64,000 nt of DNA from Pseudomonas sp. St316 (GCF_018325905.1 NZ_AP021901.1:1364001-1428000); one strand, 5' to 3'; shown: positions 19,524-29,735, counted from the first letter of the stretch. Notes: generated by a model not told the origin, from the sequence alone. Made by a program: numbers and translations.

Positions 19524-20628
19524 TGGCCAGCAGTGGCATCTGCTCGCCGAGCACGGCGTAGTAGTGCCCTAGCAAACTGTTGACCACGGTATCCCAGGCG
19601 TAATGACGCTCCACGTGCCGGCGTGCCAATACCCCCCGACGCTGACAGCCTTCGGCAAACAGTTGGCGCACGGCATTGGCCATGGCCTGTGGATTGTTGG
19701 GCATGCACAACAGGCCACAGTCTTCATCGACGATTTCGGTGAAGGCCCCGGCGGCTACCGCCACCACCGGAATACCGCTGGCCATGGCTTCGAGGATTAC
19801 CAGGCCGAAGGTTTCCTGGTCGCCGGCGTGCAGCAGGGCATCGGCGCTGGCCATGAGCCGCGCGACTTGCGACGCCGGGCAGAATTCATCGACCACCGTG
19901 ACGTTGTCCGGCACCACGGCGGGCATCGACGAGCCCACCAACAGCAGGTGGTAGCGCTCGCCCAGGCGTTTCATGCACTTGAGCAGCACCGGCAGGTTTT
20001 TTTCCTTGGAGCCGCGACCGGCGAAAATCAGCAGGCGCGCGTCCTCGGCGATGCCCAGTTCGGCGCGCAACTCCGGGTCGCGGGCGGCCGGGTTGAAGGT
20101 TTGCAGGTCGACGCCCAACGGTTGCACGTAGACGTTCTTGACCCCCAACCCAATCAGTTTGTCGGCCATGACCTGGCTCGGCGCCAGGACCCGGTCAAAA
20201 TTGCCGTACAACTTGCTGACATAAGCTTCGATGTTGGGGGTGAACCAGTTGCCCATGCGGTTGCTGACCAGCAGTGGCAGGTCGGAGTGATAGAAACCGA
20301 TGACGGGTACGTCGAGCTGGCGACGGGCATCCAGCGCGGCCCACGCCGTGAGGTAGGGATCGCCGACTTCAATCAGATCGGGCTGAAGATCGCGCAGGAC
20401 ATTGCGCCAGGGCGCCAGGCGAAGGGGGAAGCGATAGCCCTTGCCGAACGGCAGTGCTGGGGCCGGAACCTTGTAGATCCCATCGTGCTCGCTCAAATGC
20501 GCGCCGGGAATCAGCAGGCTGTGACGAATACCGGGCCGATCGCCCAGGCGCCGGTGCTTGGCATCCAGATAGGTGCGCACGCCTCCGCTGGCGGGGGCGT
20601 AGAACATGGTTATGTCCGCTATATGCAC
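19516..20628 (-). CDS. Glycosyltransferase family 4 (GT-B fold)
   Basis: A 370-residue glycosyltransferase. The N-terminal domain (~1-180) holds the acceptor side; the C-terminal domain carries the nucleotide-sugar region FAGRGSKEKNLPVLL and the retaining-GT motif ETFGLVILEAMASGIPVVA with its E-x7-E pair. Typical products are lipid- or protein-linked glycosides; the acceptor here is unknown. The start is GTG at 20628, preceded by GGAGGG nine bases away. The stop overlaps the start of the deacetylase gene, supporting an operon. Confidence 0.88.
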   Translation of the reverse strand: MHIADITMFYAPASGGVRTYLDAKHRRLGDRPGIRHSLLIPGAHLSEHDGIYKVPAPALPFGKGYRFPLRLAPWRNVLRDLQPDLIEVGDPYLTAWAALDARRQLDVPVIGFYHSDLPLLVSNRMGNWFTPNIEAYVSKLYGNFDRVLAPSQVMADKLIGLGVKNVYVQPLGVDLQTFNPAARDPELRAELGIAEDARLLIFAGRGSKEKNLPVLLKCMKRLGERYHLLLVGSSMPAVVPDNVTVVDEFCPASQVARLMASADALLHAGDQETFGLVILEAMASGIPVVAVAAGAFTEIVDEDCGLLCMPNNPQAMANAVRQLFAEGCQRRGVLARRHVERHYAWDTVVNSLLGHYYAVLGEQMPLLANG

Positions 20629-20744
20629 GATGAACGTCCCTCCGGTCTGTGTTCTCCTGTGTTGACCTTTAGTAAGAATAGATGTTCGGTTGGGGTTGTG
20701 GGGGCGGGGTGTCAGTGGAGTATTGCCGGGTTTGACAGGGACTC

Positions 20745-20806
20745 ATCGCGAGCAAGCCCGCTTGCACATGGGGTCTGTGCCTCCCTGTGGGAGCTTGCTC
20801 GCGATA
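20745..20806. repeat. REP doublet (shortened)
   Basis: ATCGCGAGCAAGCCCGCTTGC and CTGTGGGAGCTTGCTCGCGAT, both missing part of the palindrome core. It is located in the divergent region upstream of the HerA-like gene. Confidence 0.8.
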
Positions 20807-20921
20807 GGGCCAGTCGGGGTTCGCAGGCTATTATTCCTGGCGCCAGGGGCTTAATGCGCCAGGCATGCTTTTATATAAGCGTGCAAAATGGCGTCATATC
20901 GCAAACACCACGGGTGACCAC

Positions 20922-22409
20922 ATGCCTGACTCATCGCAACTCGTTATCGGGGCCGACCTTAGCGGCCAGCCCATCGCCCAGGCCATGCGCCTGGCGAACC
21001 GTCATGGTCTGGTGGCGGGTGCCACCGGTACCGGCAAGACCGTCACCCTGCAGCGCCTGGCCGAAATGTTCAGCGACGCCGGCGTGGCGGTGTTCGCGGC
21101 GGACATCAAGGGTGACCTGTGCGGCCTTGGCGCGGCGGGCAACCCCCAGGGCAAGATCGCCGAGCGCATCGCCGGCATGCCTTGGCTCCATCACAAACCC
21201 CAGGCTTACCCGGTGACCTTGTGGGATATCCACGGCCAGTCCGGTCATCCGCTGCGCACCACCTTGAGTGAAATGGGTCCATTGTTGATCGGCAGCCTGC
21301 TGGAGCTGACGGACAGCCAGCAGTCGGCGCTCTACGCCGCGTTCAAGGTGGCCGACCGCGAAGGTCTGTTGTTGCTGGACCTCAAGGACCTGAAGGCGCT
21401 GCTCAACCATCTCAGGGACAACCCCGAGTTGCTGGGGGACGATGCGGCCCTGATGACCACCGGCTCAAGCCAGGCGTTGTTGCGGCGCTTGTCCACTTTG
21501 GAGCAGCAGGGCGCGGATGCGTTGTTCGGCGAGCCGGCCTTGCAGCTCGAAGACATCCTGCAACCGGCCAGCGATGGCCGTGGCCGCATTCATTTGCTTG
21601 ACGCCAGCCGTCTGGTCCATGAAGCGCCGAAGGTCTACGCGACGTTCCTGTTGTGGCTGCTGGCCGAGCTGTTCGAGCAGTTGCCTGAGCGCGGTGATGC
21701 GGACAAACCGCTGCTGGCGCTGTTCTTCGACGAAGCGCACCTGCTCTTTGCCGGGACGCCCAAGGCTTTGCAGGAGCGCTTGGAGCAAGTGGTGCGGCTG
21801 ATCCGTTCCAAGGGCGTGGGGGTGTATTTCGTGACCCAGTCGCCGGGCGACTTGCCGGACGACGTGCTGGCGCAGTTGGGTTTGCGCATCCAGCACGGGT
21901 TGCGGGCCTTTACTGCCAAGGAGCAGAAATCCCTGCGGGCAGTGGCCGACGGTTTCCGGCCCAACCCGCAGTTCGATGCCTTGGCGGTGCTCACCGAACT
22001 GGGCATTGGTGAAGCCTTGGTGGGCACCTTGCAGGAAAAAGGTACGCCGGAAATGGTCCAGCGGGTGTTGGTGGCGCCCCCGCAATCGCGCATCGGGCCG
22101 CTGAGCGAGGCCGAGCGCGCCGGGTTGATCGCCCATTCACCGTTGCAAGGGCGCTATGACAAACCCATTGATCGCGAATCGGCCTATGAAGTGCTGATGG
22201 GCCGCAAAGGGCTGGAACCGCAGGCCGAAGAGACGCCGGGCAAGCCGACGCCGGAAGAACCGAGTTTCACCGAAAAAGCCGGCGAGTTCCTTGGCAGCGC
22301 GGCCGGCCAGGCGCTTAAATCGGCGATGCGCCAGGCGGCCAATCAGTTGGGCCGGCAATTGGTGCGTGGGTTGATGGGGTCGTTGCTCGGTGGTAGCAAG
22401 CGCCGGTAG
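20922..22409 (+). CDS. HerA-like / DUF853 (YjgR family) ATPase
   Basis: A 495-residue P-loop ATPase of the HerA/FtsK-related YjgR (DUF853) family. Walker A is GATGTGKT (33-40) and Walker B is LLALFFDEAH. A sensor-like segment YFVTQSPGDLPDDVLAQLG and the arginine-bearing LGLRIQHGLRAFT follow. The C-terminal ~70 residues are low complexity and end in glycine/lysine/arginine. Its physiological role is unclear; DNA translocation is only inferred from family. The start at 20922 fits the family N-terminus; 19 upstream in-frame codons do not. It is convergent with dciA across the tandem REP array. Confidence 0.88.
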   Translation: MPDSSQLVIGADLSGQPIAQAMRLANRHGLVAGATGTGKTVTLQRLAEMFSDAGVAVFAADIKGDLCGLGAAGNPQGKIAERIAGMPWLHHKPQAYPVTLWDIHGQSGHPLRTTLSEMGPLLIGSLLELTDSQQSALYAAFKVADREGLLLLDLKDLKALLNHLRDNPELLGDDAALMTTGSSQALLRRLSTLEQQGADALFGEPALQLEDILQPASDGRGRIHLLDASRLVHEAPKVYATFLLWLLAELFEQLPERGDADKPLLALFFDEAHLLFAGTPKALQERLEQVVRLIRSKGVGVYFVTQSPGDLPDDVLAQLGLRIQHGLRAFTAKEQKSLRAVADGFRPNPQFDALAVLTELGIGEALVGTLQEKGTPEMVQRVLVAPPQSRIGPLSEAERAGLIAHSPLQGRYDKPIDRESAYEVLMGRKGLEPQAEETPGKPTPEEPSFTEKAGEFLGSAAGQALKSAMRQAANQLGRQLVRGLMGSLLGGSKRR

Positions 22410-22424
22410 GTCTGGACTCAACCT

Positions 22425-23113
22425 GTGGGCGCGAGCTCGCGATGGCGGTTTAACCGGCGAAGAATATACCGACTGACCTGGCGCTATCGCGAGCAAGCTC
22501 GCTCCCACAGGGGACCTGTGTCGGGCACAAAGTTTGTGTCCGCTGAAGACCTACTGTGGGAGCGAGCTTGCTCGCGATGGCGGTTTAACCGGCGAAGAAT
22601 AGGCCGACTGACCTGGCGCTATCGCGAGCAAGCTCGCTCCCACAGGGGGACCTGTGCCAGGCACAAAGTTTGTGTCCGCTGAAGACCTACTGTGGGGGCC
22701 TGCTCGCGATGGCGGTTTAACCGGCGAAGAATAGGCCGACTGACCTGGCGCTATCGCGAGCAAGCTCGCTCCCACAGGGGGCCTGTGCCGGGCACAAAGT
22801 TTGTGTCCGCTGAAGACCTACTGTGGGAGCGAGCTTGCTCGCGATGGCGGTTTAACTGGCGAAGAACAGGCCGACTGACCTGGCGCTATCGCGAGCAAGC
22901 TCGCTCCCACAGGGGACCTGTGCCGGGCACAAAGTTTGTGTCCGCTGAAGACCTACTGTGGGGGCCTGCTCGCGATGGCGGTTTAACCGGCGAAGAATAG
23001 GCCGACTGACCTGGCGCTATCGCGAGCAAGCTCGCTCCCACAGGGGGACCTGTGCCGGGCACAAAGTTTGTGTCCGCTGAAGACCTACTGTGGGAGCGAG
23101 CCTGCTCGCGATA
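22425..23113. repeat. Tandem array of REP-doublet units
   Basis: Five direct repeats begin with GTGGG at 22425, 22556, 22692, 22823 and 22958 (131, 136, 131, 135 and 132 bases), and a partial sixth begins at 23090. Each unit holds a left REP, a spacer starting TGGCGGTTTAA, an inverted REP and a linker containing the dyad CACAAA-G-TTTGTG. Units 3 and 5 share a shortened left REP (GTGGGGGCCTGCTCGCG) while units 2 and 4 have the full one. The true higher-order repeat is thus a 267-base dimer (22556-22822 and 22823-23089). The array fills the space between convergent genes. Confidence 0.95.
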
Positions 23114-23137
23114 GCGATTCAACAGGCGCCGAAAATC

Positions 23138-23593
23138 TCAGTCTTTGGGCCTGGCATGCGCCGCCAATCGCTCCAGCGCCGCCCGCAGGTTGGGATCGGT
23201 GATGCCGTCCGCCGTGGCCTGGATAGTCGCCGCGGCGTCGGTGGACAAATCCAGCGTGTGTCCCTTGACGCCGACCTGGACGGTGGGCGGTTGTACCTTG
23301 AACAGGATCCGCGTCAGGTTGGCGAATTCTTCGAACGCCTGGAGTTGGCGCAGCAGGCGTTTTTGCTGGTAGCGCAGGCGTGTGGCCCAGTGACCGTCGG
23401 TGACGATCAGCAGCAAGCTGCCTTCGCGCCAGGAGGCCACGTGGCAGTGTTCGCGCGCGGCCGGTTGCAACTGGCTGTCGAGCAGGCGTTGCAAGTGGCC
23501 CAGGCGTTTGGCGTGGCCGAAGATGGCTTTCAGCGGCTTGGCTTCGCGCAGCAGAACGGCGGGCGCCTTGGCTGGAAGTGGGCGAAAGGCCAT
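23138..23593 (-). CDS. dciA: DUF721 protein, DciA-type helicase loader
   Basis: A 151-residue basic protein of the DUF721 family. The core LQRLLDSQLQPAAREHCHVASWREGSLLLIVTDGHWATRLRYQ spans the KH-like fold described for DciA, the loader of the replicative helicase DnaB in bacteria that lack DnaC. The position next to and divergent from secA matches other pseudomonads. The ATG at 23593 (MAFRPLPAKAP) was chosen; a longer frame adds 51 arginine-rich residues from non-coding DNA. The C-terminal half after ~100 is predicted disordered or weakly structured. No terminator is seen other than the REP array just downstream. Confidence 0.8.
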   Translation of the reverse strand: MAFRPLPAKAPAVLLREAKPLKAIFGHAKRLGHLQRLLDSQLQPAAREHCHVASWREGSLLLIVTDGHWATRLRYQQKRLLRQLQAFEEFANLTRILFKVQPPTVQVGVKGHTLDLSTDAAATIQATADGITDPNLRAALERLAAHARPKD

Positions 23594-23900
23594 GAATGAA
23601 TACCGCAAGTGACAGAGGCGCCATGGTAGCAGAAAGCGCCGGATGCGCCTGGACCCTCTCACCCTGCGGCTTTTGGGGGCACAATCAATAAGTAACTTCT
23701 GCTCTTTATGGGTTGAAGTTCGCGCAAAAGCCCTTATTTTATGCAAGCCCCGTCACAGCGCTGTGCCAGCATCGTGGAATAACGCCACTTTCCTCTCCAT
23801 CGTTTCCGGGTAGAATGCTCGTTCGCATGCGGCCATGAGGGCTGCACGGGCGACTCACGGGGCCGCCCTCCATCCCTTTAGTGTGGAAGATCCTGCCGAT
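23594..23900. other. Divergent regulatory region of dciA and secA
   Basis: 307 bases with no gene. It holds a candidate secA promoter at 23789-23816 and an AT-rich stretch near 23688-23740. I see no SecM-like arrest peptide frame ahead of secA. Confidence 0.5.
23789..23816 (+). promoter_or_regulatory. Candidate promoter of secA
   Basis: TTTCCT and TAGAAT with a 16-base gap, about 85 bases before the secA ATG. The -10 is good and the -35 poor. Confidence 0.3.
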
Positions 23901-26636
23901 ATGTTTGCGCCTTTGTTAAAGAAACTTTTTGGAAGCAAGAACGAGCGTGAAGTCAAACGCATGCTCAAGACGGTACAGACTGTCAATGCCTTCGAAGAGC
24001 AAATGGTGGCCCTTTCGGACGATCAGTTACGCGCCAAGACTGCCGAATTCAAGGACCGCATCGCCAAGGGGGAAACCCTTGATCAGCTCCTGCCTGAAGC
24101 CTTTGCGGTCGCCCGTGAAGCCGGCAAGCGGATCATGGGCATGCGTCACTTCGACGTTCAGTTGATCGGCGGCATGACCTTGCACGAAGGCAAGATCGCC
24201 GAAATGCGGACCGGTGAGGGCAAGACCCTCGTGGCGACCTTGGGCGTGTACCTCAACGCACTGTCCGGCAAGGGCGTGCACGTAGTGACGGTCAACGACT
24301 ACCTGGCCCGCCGCGACGCCAACTGGATGCGCCCGCTCTACGAATTTCTCGGCCTGACTGTCGGCGTCGTCACGCCGTTCCAGCCGCCGGAAGAGAAGCG
24401 CGCCGCCTACGCCGCCGACATCACTTACGGTACCAACAACGAATTCGGGTTCGACTACCTGCGCGACAACATGGCGTTCAGCATGGAAGAAAAATTCCAG
24501 CGTGAACTCAACTTTGCCGTGATCGACGAAGTCGACTCCATCCTCATCGACGAAGCCCGTACCCCGCTGATCATTTCCGGTCAGGCCGAGGACAGCTCCA
24601 AGCTGTACATCGAGATCAACAAGCTGATCCCGCAGCTCAAGTTGCACGTTGAGGAAGTCGAAGGCGAAGTGACCCAGGCCGGGCACTACACCGTTGATGA
24701 GAAGACCCGTCAGGTCGAACTCAACGAAGCGGGTCACCAGTTCGTCGAGGAAATGCTTACCCGTATCGGTTTGCTGGCCGAGGGCGAGAGCCTGTACTCG
24801 GCTCACAACCTGGGCCTGCTGACCCACGTTTATGCTGGCCTGCGTGCGCACAAGCTGTTCCATCGCAACGTCGAGTACATCGTGCAGGACGGCCAGGTCG
24901 TACTGGTGGACGAACACACCGGCCGTACCATGCCGGGTCGGCGCCTGTCCGAAGGCCTGCACCAGGCCATCGAAGCGAAGGAAGGCCTGAACATCCAGGC
25001 CGAGAGCCAGACCCTGGCCTCGACCACCTTCCAGAACTACTTCCGCCTGTACAACAAGCTGTCCGGCATGACCGGTACCGCTGACACCGAAGCGTTCGAA
25101 TTTCACCAGATCTACGGCCTGCAAGTGGTGGTGATTCCGCCGAACAAGCCGCTGGCCCGTAAAGACTACAACGACCTGGTGTTCCTGACTGCCGACGAGA
25201 AGTACGCGGCGATCATCAACGACATCAAGGAAGGCATGGCCCAAGGCCGTCCGATCCTGGTGGGTACCGCCACCATCGAGACCTCCGAGCACATGTCCTC
25301 CCTGCTCAACAAGGAAGGCATCGAGCACAAGGTCCTCAACGCCAAGTTCCACGAGAAGGAAGCCGAGATCATCGCCCAAGCCGGTCGCCCGGGTGCGCTG
25401 ACCATCGCCACCAACATGGCTGGCCGTGGTACCGACATCCTCTTGGGCGGCAACTGGGAAGTGGAAGTCGCCAGCCTGGAAAGCCCGACCCCCGAGCAGA
25501 TCGCGCAGATCAAGGCCGACTGGCAGAAACGTCACCAACAGGTGCTCGAATCCGGCGGTTTGCAGGTGATCGCTTCCGAGCGTCATGAGTCACGCCGTAT
25601 CGACAACCAGCTGCGTGGCCGTGCCGGTCGCCAGGGCGACGCCGGTTCCAGCCGCTTCTACCTGTCCCTGGAAGACAGCCTGATGCGCATCTTCGCCTCT
25701 GACCGGGTGAAGAACTTCATGAAGGCCCTGGGCATGCAGCCAGGCGAGGCGATCGAGCACCGCATGGTGACCAACGCCATCGAGAAGGCCCAGCGCAAGG
25801 TCGAAGGCCGCAACTTCGATATTCGCAAGCAATTGCTCGAGTTCGACGACGTCAACAACGAACAGCGTAAAGTGATCTATCACATGCGTAACAGTTTGTT
25901 GGCCGCCGACAACATTGGCGAAACCATCGCCGATTTCCGCCAGGACGTGCTCAACGCCACCGTCAGCGCCCACATCCCGCCGCAGTCGCTGCCGGAACAG
26001 TGGGACGTCGCCGGCCTGGAAGCTGCCCTGCAGAGCGACTTCGGCGTGGCACTGCCGATCCAGCAGTGGCTCGACGAAGACGATCACCTGTATGAAGAAA
26101 CCCTGCGCGAGAAACTGCTGGCCGAACTGATTGCGGCCTACAACGAGAAGGAAGACCAGGCAGGCGCCGAGGCGCTGCGTTCCTTCGAGAAGCAGATTGT
26201 GCTGCGGGTACTGGACGACTTGTGGAAAGACCACCTGTCGACCATGGACCACCTGCGTCACGGTATCCATTTGCGCGGTTACGCCCAGAAGAACCCGAAG
26301 CAGGAGTATAAGCGCGAGTCCTACACGCTGTTCTCCGAGTTGCTCGACTCGATCAAGCGCGACTCTATCCGTGTGCTGTCCCACGTTCAGGTTCGCCGCG
26401 AAGACCCGGCCGAAGAAGAAGCTCGCCTGCGCCAGGAAGCCGAAGCCCTGGCTGCGCGCATGCAATTCGAACACGCCGAAGCCCCGGGCCTGGAAGTGGT
26501 CGCCGAAGAGGGCATCGATGTGGACGTCGCCTTGGCGACCGCACCGGTGCGCAACGAGCAGAAGCTGGGCCGTAACGAACTGTGCTATTGCGGTTCGGGC
26601 AAGAAATACAAGCATTGTCACGGGCAGATCCAATAA
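23901..26636 (+). CDS. secA: Preprotein translocase ATPase SecA
   Basis: A 911-residue motor that drives secretory proteins through SecYEG at the inner membrane. Walker A is TGEGKT (lysine 108), the DEAD-like Walker B is DEVD (209-212), and [13 protein letters not shown] and [12 protein letters not shown] mark NBD1 and NBD2. The preprotein cross-linking, helical wing and scaffold domains follow, and the C-terminus ends with the zinc/SecB-binding [14 protein letters not shown]. The ATG at 23901 starts the standard [16 protein letters not shown]; the upstream 22 codons are not part of SecA. A strong terminator lies just past the stop. Confidence 0.98.
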   Translation: MFAPLLKKLFGSKNEREVKRMLKTVQTVNAFEEQMVALSDDQLRAKTAEFKDRIAKGETLDQLLPEAFAVAREAGKRIMGMRHFDVQLIGGMTLHEGKIAEMRTGEGKTLVATLGVYLNALSGKGVHVVTVNDYLARRDANWMRPLYEFLGLTVGVVTPFQPPEEKRAAYAADITYGTNNEFGFDYLRDNMAFSMEEKFQRELNFAVIDEVDSILIDEARTPLIISGQAEDSSKLYIEINKLIPQLKLHVEEVEGEVTQAGHYTVDEKTRQVELNEAGHQFVEEMLTRIGLLAEGESLYSAHNLGLLTHVYAGLRAHKLFHRNVEYIVQDGQVVLVDEHTGRTMPGRRLSEGLHQAIEAKEGLNIQAESQTLASTTFQNYFRLYNKLSGMTGTADTEAFEFHQIYGLQVVVIPPNKPLARKDYNDLVFLTADEKYAAIINDIKEGMAQGRPILVGTATIETSEHMSSLLNKEGIEHKVLNAKFHEKEAEIIAQAGRPGALTIATNMAGRGTDILLGGNWEVEVASLESPTPEQIAQIKADWQKRHQQVLESGGLQVIASERHESRRIDNQLRGRAGRQGDAGSSRFYLSLEDSLMRIFASDRVKNFMKALGMQPGEAIEHRMVTNAIEKAQRKVEGRNFDIRKQLLEFDDVNNEQRKVIYHMRNSLLAADNIGETIADFRQDVLNATVSAHIPPQSLPEQWDVAGLEAALQSDFGVALPIQQWLDEDDHLYEETLREKLLAELIAAYNEKEDQAGAEALRSFEKQIVLRVLDDLWKDHLSTMDHLRHGIHLRGYAQKNPKQEYKRESYTLFSELLDSIKRDSIRVLSHVQVRREDPAEEEARLRQEAEALAARMQFEHAEAPGLEVVAEEGIDVDVALATAPVRNEQKLGRNELCYCGSGKKYKHCHGQIQ

Positions 26637-26661
26637 ACCCGCTCCAACGCTGAACCACCCG

Positions 26662-26697
26662 CGCCGCGACCGGATTTTATCCGTCGCGGCGTTTTGC
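26662..26697 (+). terminator. Terminator of secA
   Basis: Long stem CGCCGCGA-CGGAT / ATCCG-TCGCGGCG with a TTT loop and one bulged C, followed by TTTTG. It lies 25 bases after the stop. Confidence 0.85.
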
Positions 26698-26759
26698 CAT
26701 TTTGATTCGCCGTCTCGATGAGGACGGCGTCGATATACATCTCATTTAGGAGCGCATTC

Positions 26760-27977
26760 ATGGCTGTTGGTCTTGGTCCGTTGCCAACGTTGCACCCGGT
26801 TGCCGGTTTTGAACTCGGTATTGCCTCGGCGGGCATCAAGCGCCCCGGGCGCAAGGACGTCGTGGTCATGCGTTGCGCCGAAGGCTCGACGGTCGCAGGC
26901 GTGTTCACCCTCAATGCCTTTTGCGCCGCGCCGGTCATCCTGGCCAAGCAGCGCGTGCAGGGGCCGGTGCGTTACCTGCTGACCAACACCGGGAACGCCA
27001 ACGCCGGTACCGGTACGCCAGGCCTGGCCGCTGCCGAACGCACCTGCGCCAAACTGGCGGAGCTGACCGGTGTCGATGCCAGCCAGGTGCTGCCGTATTC
27101 CACGGGCGTGATCGGCGAGCCGCTGCCGGTCGAGAAGATCGAAGGCGCGTTGCAAGCCGCTCTCGATGACCTGTCGGAAAACAACTGGGGCGCAGCCGCC
27201 ACCGGCATCATGACCACCGACACCTTGCCCAAGGGGGCGAGTCGCCAGTTCGAGCACGATGGCGTGACCATCACCGTCACCGGTATCAGCAAAGGCGCCG
27301 GCATGATCCGCCCGAACATGGCGACCATGCTCGGCTACATCGCCACCGACGCCAAAGTCTCGCGTCAGGTGCTGCAAGACCTGATGCTTGACGGTGCCAA
27401 CAAGTCGTTCAACCGCATCACCATCGACGGTGATACCTCCACCAACGACTGCTGCATGCTGATCGCCACCGGCAAGGCCAACCTGCCTGAAATCACCGAA
27501 GCCAGCGGCCCGTTGTTCACCGCCTTGAAGCAGGCGGTGTTTGAAGTGTGCATGGAAGTGGCCCAGGCCATCGTGCGTGACGGCGAAGGCGCGACCAAGT
27601 TCGTGACCGTGCAGGTCAACGGCGGCGGCAATCACCAGGAGTGCCTGGATGTCGGCTACACCGTGGCCCACTCGCCGCTGATCAAGACCGCGCTGTTCGC
27701 CTCCGACCCGAACTGGGGCCGGATCCTCGCCGCCGTTGGCCGTGCCGGCGTGCCTGAGCTGGACGTGAGCAAGATCGACGTGTTCCTCGGCGAAGTCTGC
27801 ATCGCCAGCCAAGGCGCTCGCGCTGCGACCTACACCGAAGCCCAGGGCGCGGCGGTCATGCAACAGGAAGAAATCACCATCCGTATCGAGCTGGGACGTG
27901 GTGATTGCAGCGAAACCATCTGGACCACTGATCTGTCCCACGAGTACGTCAAGATCAACGCTGAGTACCGGACTTAA
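26760..27977 (+). CDS. argJ: Bifunctional ornithine acetyltransferase / N-acetylglutamate synthase
   Basis: Transfers the acetyl group from N-acetylornithine to glutamate, recycling acetyl in arginine synthesis, and may also use acetyl-CoA. The 405-residue precursor cleaves itself between Ala and Thr in the motif PNMATMLGY; Thr189 becomes the nucleophile of the beta chain. KGAGMI ahead of it and the downstream [13 protein letters not shown] are also typical. The ATG is preceded by AGGAG seven bases away. The gene stands alone between the secA terminator and a REP doublet. Confidence 0.96.
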   Translation: MAVGLGPLPTLHPVAGFELGIASAGIKRPGRKDVVVMRCAEGSTVAGVFTLNAFCAAPVILAKQRVQGPVRYLLTNTGNANAGTGTPGLAAAERTCAKLAELTGVDASQVLPYSTGVIGEPLPVEKIEGALQAALDDLSENNWGAAATGIMTTDTLPKGASRQFEHDGVTITVTGISKGAGMIRPNMATMLGYIATDAKVSRQVLQDLMLDGANKSFNRITIDGDTSTNDCCMLIATGKANLPEITEASGPLFTALKQAVFEVCMEVAQAIVRDGEGATKFVTVQVNGGGNHQECLDVGYTVAHSPLIKTALFASDPNWGRILAAVGRAGVPELDVSKIDVFLGEVCIASQGARAATYTEAQGAAVMQQEEITIRIELGRGDCSETIWTTDLSHEYVKINAEYRT

Positions 27978-28001
27978 CCGGTTCGGGATCGAGTTGCTCC
28001 C

Positions 28002-28095
28002 ATCGCGAGCAGGCTCGCTCCCACAGGGGTTTGTTGAGTGGCATCGATAGTGGTCTCAACACAAACCCAGTGTGGGAGCGAGCTTGCTCGCGATG
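28002..28095. repeat. REP doublet
   Basis: ATCGCGAGCAGGCTCGCTCC and the inverted GGAGCGAGCTTGCTCGCGAT around ~48 bases. It lies immediately upstream of the glutathione S-transferase gene, so the promoter of that gene must overlap it or be short. Confidence 0.9.
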
Positions 28096-28137
28096 GCGCC
28101 AGAACAGACACCTCGGAACCATAAGAAAGGAATCCCC

Positions 28138-28770
28138 ATGAGCCTGCACCTGATCATCGGCGACAAAGATCTCTCTTCCTGGTCCTTGCGCGGCGCATTG
28201 GCCCTGGCGCTGACCGGCGCGAAGTACACCGAAGAGCTGGTCAGGCTTGACCAACCCGACACCCGCGAGAAGCTGCTCAAGTATTCGGCCACGGCCAAGG
28301 TCCCGTTGCTCAAGACCGAGTTCGGCGTGATCGCCGATTCCCTGGCGATTGCCGAGTACCTGGCCGAACAGTTCCCGGATGCCGGCCTCTGGCCCCAGGA
28401 TGTGGCCGCCCGGGCCCAGGCGCGCTCGGCCTGTGCGCAAATGCACAGCGGCTTTTTCGCCCTCCGCAGCCACATGCCCTTTGACCTGCTGCACGATGCC
28501 CCGCTGTCGCCCATGCCGGCTGACGTCCAAGTGGAAATCGAGCGGATGCTGGCGCTGTGGGCCGAATGCCGTGCCGCGGCGACGCAAACCGGTCCCTACC
28601 TGTTTGGCCGCGTGAGCCTGGTCGATGCGTTTTTTGCCCCTGTTGCCGTGCGCTTGCGCACCTATCAGGTGAAACTGTCGGAGGTCGATGAGGCCTACGT
28701 CGAAACCCTTTATCAATGGCCAGCGTTCAAGGCGTGGCAACAGGCTGGCCTGGAGGACATTGCGCGGTGA
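28138..28770 (+). CDS. Glutathione S-transferase family protein
   Basis: A 210-residue cytoplasmic GST-like protein. The thioredoxin-fold N-terminal domain (~1-80) has LSSWSLRGALAL near the start, the cis-proline segment KVPLLKTE and the glutathione gamma-glutamyl site DSLAIAEYLAE. An all-helical C-terminal domain follows. It probably conjugates or reduces electrophiles with glutathione; the substrate is unknown. The ATG at 28138 follows AGAAAGGAA, a good ribosome site. The stop overlaps the next gene's GTG by three bases (GTGA). Confidence 0.88.
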   Translation: MSLHLIIGDKDLSSWSLRGALALALTGAKYTEELVRLDQPDTREKLLKYSATAKVPLLKTEFGVIADSLAIAEYLAEQFPDAGLWPQDVAARAQARSACAQMHSGFFALRSHMPFDLLHDAPLSPMPADVQVEIERMLALWAECRAAATQTGPYLFGRVSLVDAFFAPVAVRLRTYQVKLSEVDEAYVETLYQWPAFKAWQQAGLEDIAR

Positions 28771-29711
28771 AACGAGTCCATGTGGCGGCGGCGGTCATTC
28801 GCGATGCCGCCGGTAAAATCCTGATTGCCCGACGGGCCGACACCCAGCACCAGGGCGGCCTGTGGGAGTTCCCCGGCGGCAAGGTCGAGGCCGATGAGTC
28901 CGTCGAAACGGCCCTGGCCCGCGAACTTCATGAAGAGCTGGGCATTGTCGTCAATGCCGCCCGACCGTTGATCAAGGTGCGTCACGACTACCCGGACAAA
29001 CAGGTATTGCTGGATGTCTGGGAAGTCTCGGCCTTCACCGGCGAGCCTCACGGTGCCGAAGGGCAGCCATTGGCGTGGGTGGCGGCCCGCGACCTGACGA
29101 ACTATGAGTTTCCGGCGGCCAATCAGCCGATCGTCGCGGCGGCCCGTTTGCCGGGTGAATACCTGATCACGCCTGAAGGCCTTGAGACCCCGGCCTTGCT
29201 GCGCGGCATGCAGAAGGCGATTGCCGGCGGGATCAAGTTGGTCCAACTGCGTGCCCCCGGTGGCTACGACCCGAAATACCGCGATCTGGCGGTGGATGCG
29301 GCGGGGCTGTGTGCCGGCAAGGCCCAATTGATGCTCAAGGGGCCGTTCGAATGGCTGGGGGATTTTCCCTCCGCCGGTTGGCATATCACCGCCGCGCAAC
29401 TGCGCAAGCATGCCGCGGCCGGTCGACCGTTCGGCAAGGACCGCTGGCTGGCGGCCTCCTGCCATAACGCCGAGGAACTGTCCTTGGCGCAGCAGATGGA
29501 CGTGGACTTCGTGACGCTCTCGCCGGTGCAACCGACCCAGACCCATCCTGACGCACAGCCGTTGGGGTGGGCAGAGGCGGCGCGGTTGATCGAGGGCTTC
29601 AACAGGCCGGTCTATGTGTTGGGCGGGGTAGGGCCTGGCGAGCGGCAACAAGCCTGGGAAGCCGGGGCGCAGGGCGTGGCGGGGATTCGGGCGTTCTGGC
29701 CTGAAGCTTGA
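28767..29711 (+). CDS. Nudix hydrolase (MutT-like) fused to a ThiE-like domain
   Basis: A 314-residue two-domain protein. Residues ~1-130 form a MutT-type Nudix hydrolase with a full Nudix box at 38-60 (G38, E44, R52-E53, E56-E57, G59), expected to hydrolyse oxidised nucleotides such as 8-oxo-dGTP. Residues ~135-314 resemble thiamine monophosphate synthase (GGIKLVQLRAPGGY, DFVTLSPVQPTQTHP, VYVLGGVGPGE), an arrangement known in Pseudomonas as a Nudix/ThiE-like fusion whose second domain has no proven activity. The start is GTG at 28767, overlapping the GST stop. Confidence 0.9.
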   Translation: MKRVHVAAAVIRDAAGKILIARRADTQHQGGLWEFPGGKVEADESVETALARELHEELGIVVNAARPLIKVRHDYPDKQVLLDVWEVSAFTGEPHGAEGQPLAWVAARDLTNYEFPAANQPIVAAARLPGEYLITPEGLETPALLRGMQKAIAGGIKLVQLRAPGGYDPKYRDLAVDAAGLCAGKAQLMLKGPFEWLGDFPSAGWHITAAQLRKHAAAGRPFGKDRWLAASCHNAEELSLAQQMDVDFVTLSPVQPTQTHPDAQPLGWAEAARLIEGFNRPVYVLGGVGPGERQQAWEAGAQGVAGIRAFWPEA

Positions 29712-29735
29712 TTCTGTGGTGTAGCCGCTGATGCC

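Noticed and set aside
22692..23000. Repeat-encoded peptides of the [11 protein letters not shown] / WERACSR type
   Set aside because: These are translations of REP palindromes and occur wherever a REP is found.
22425..23122. Possible CRISPR array at the tandem repeats
   Set aside because: Units are ~133 bp, the repeats are inverted REP pairs and the spacers are identical instead of unique. No cas genes are nearby.
23594..23900. SecM-like arrest peptide ahead of secA
   Set aside because: No frame with a signal peptide and arrest motif is present in this gap.
24027..25586. 519-codon minus-strand frame opposite secA
   Set aside because: Antisense shadow of a certain gene.
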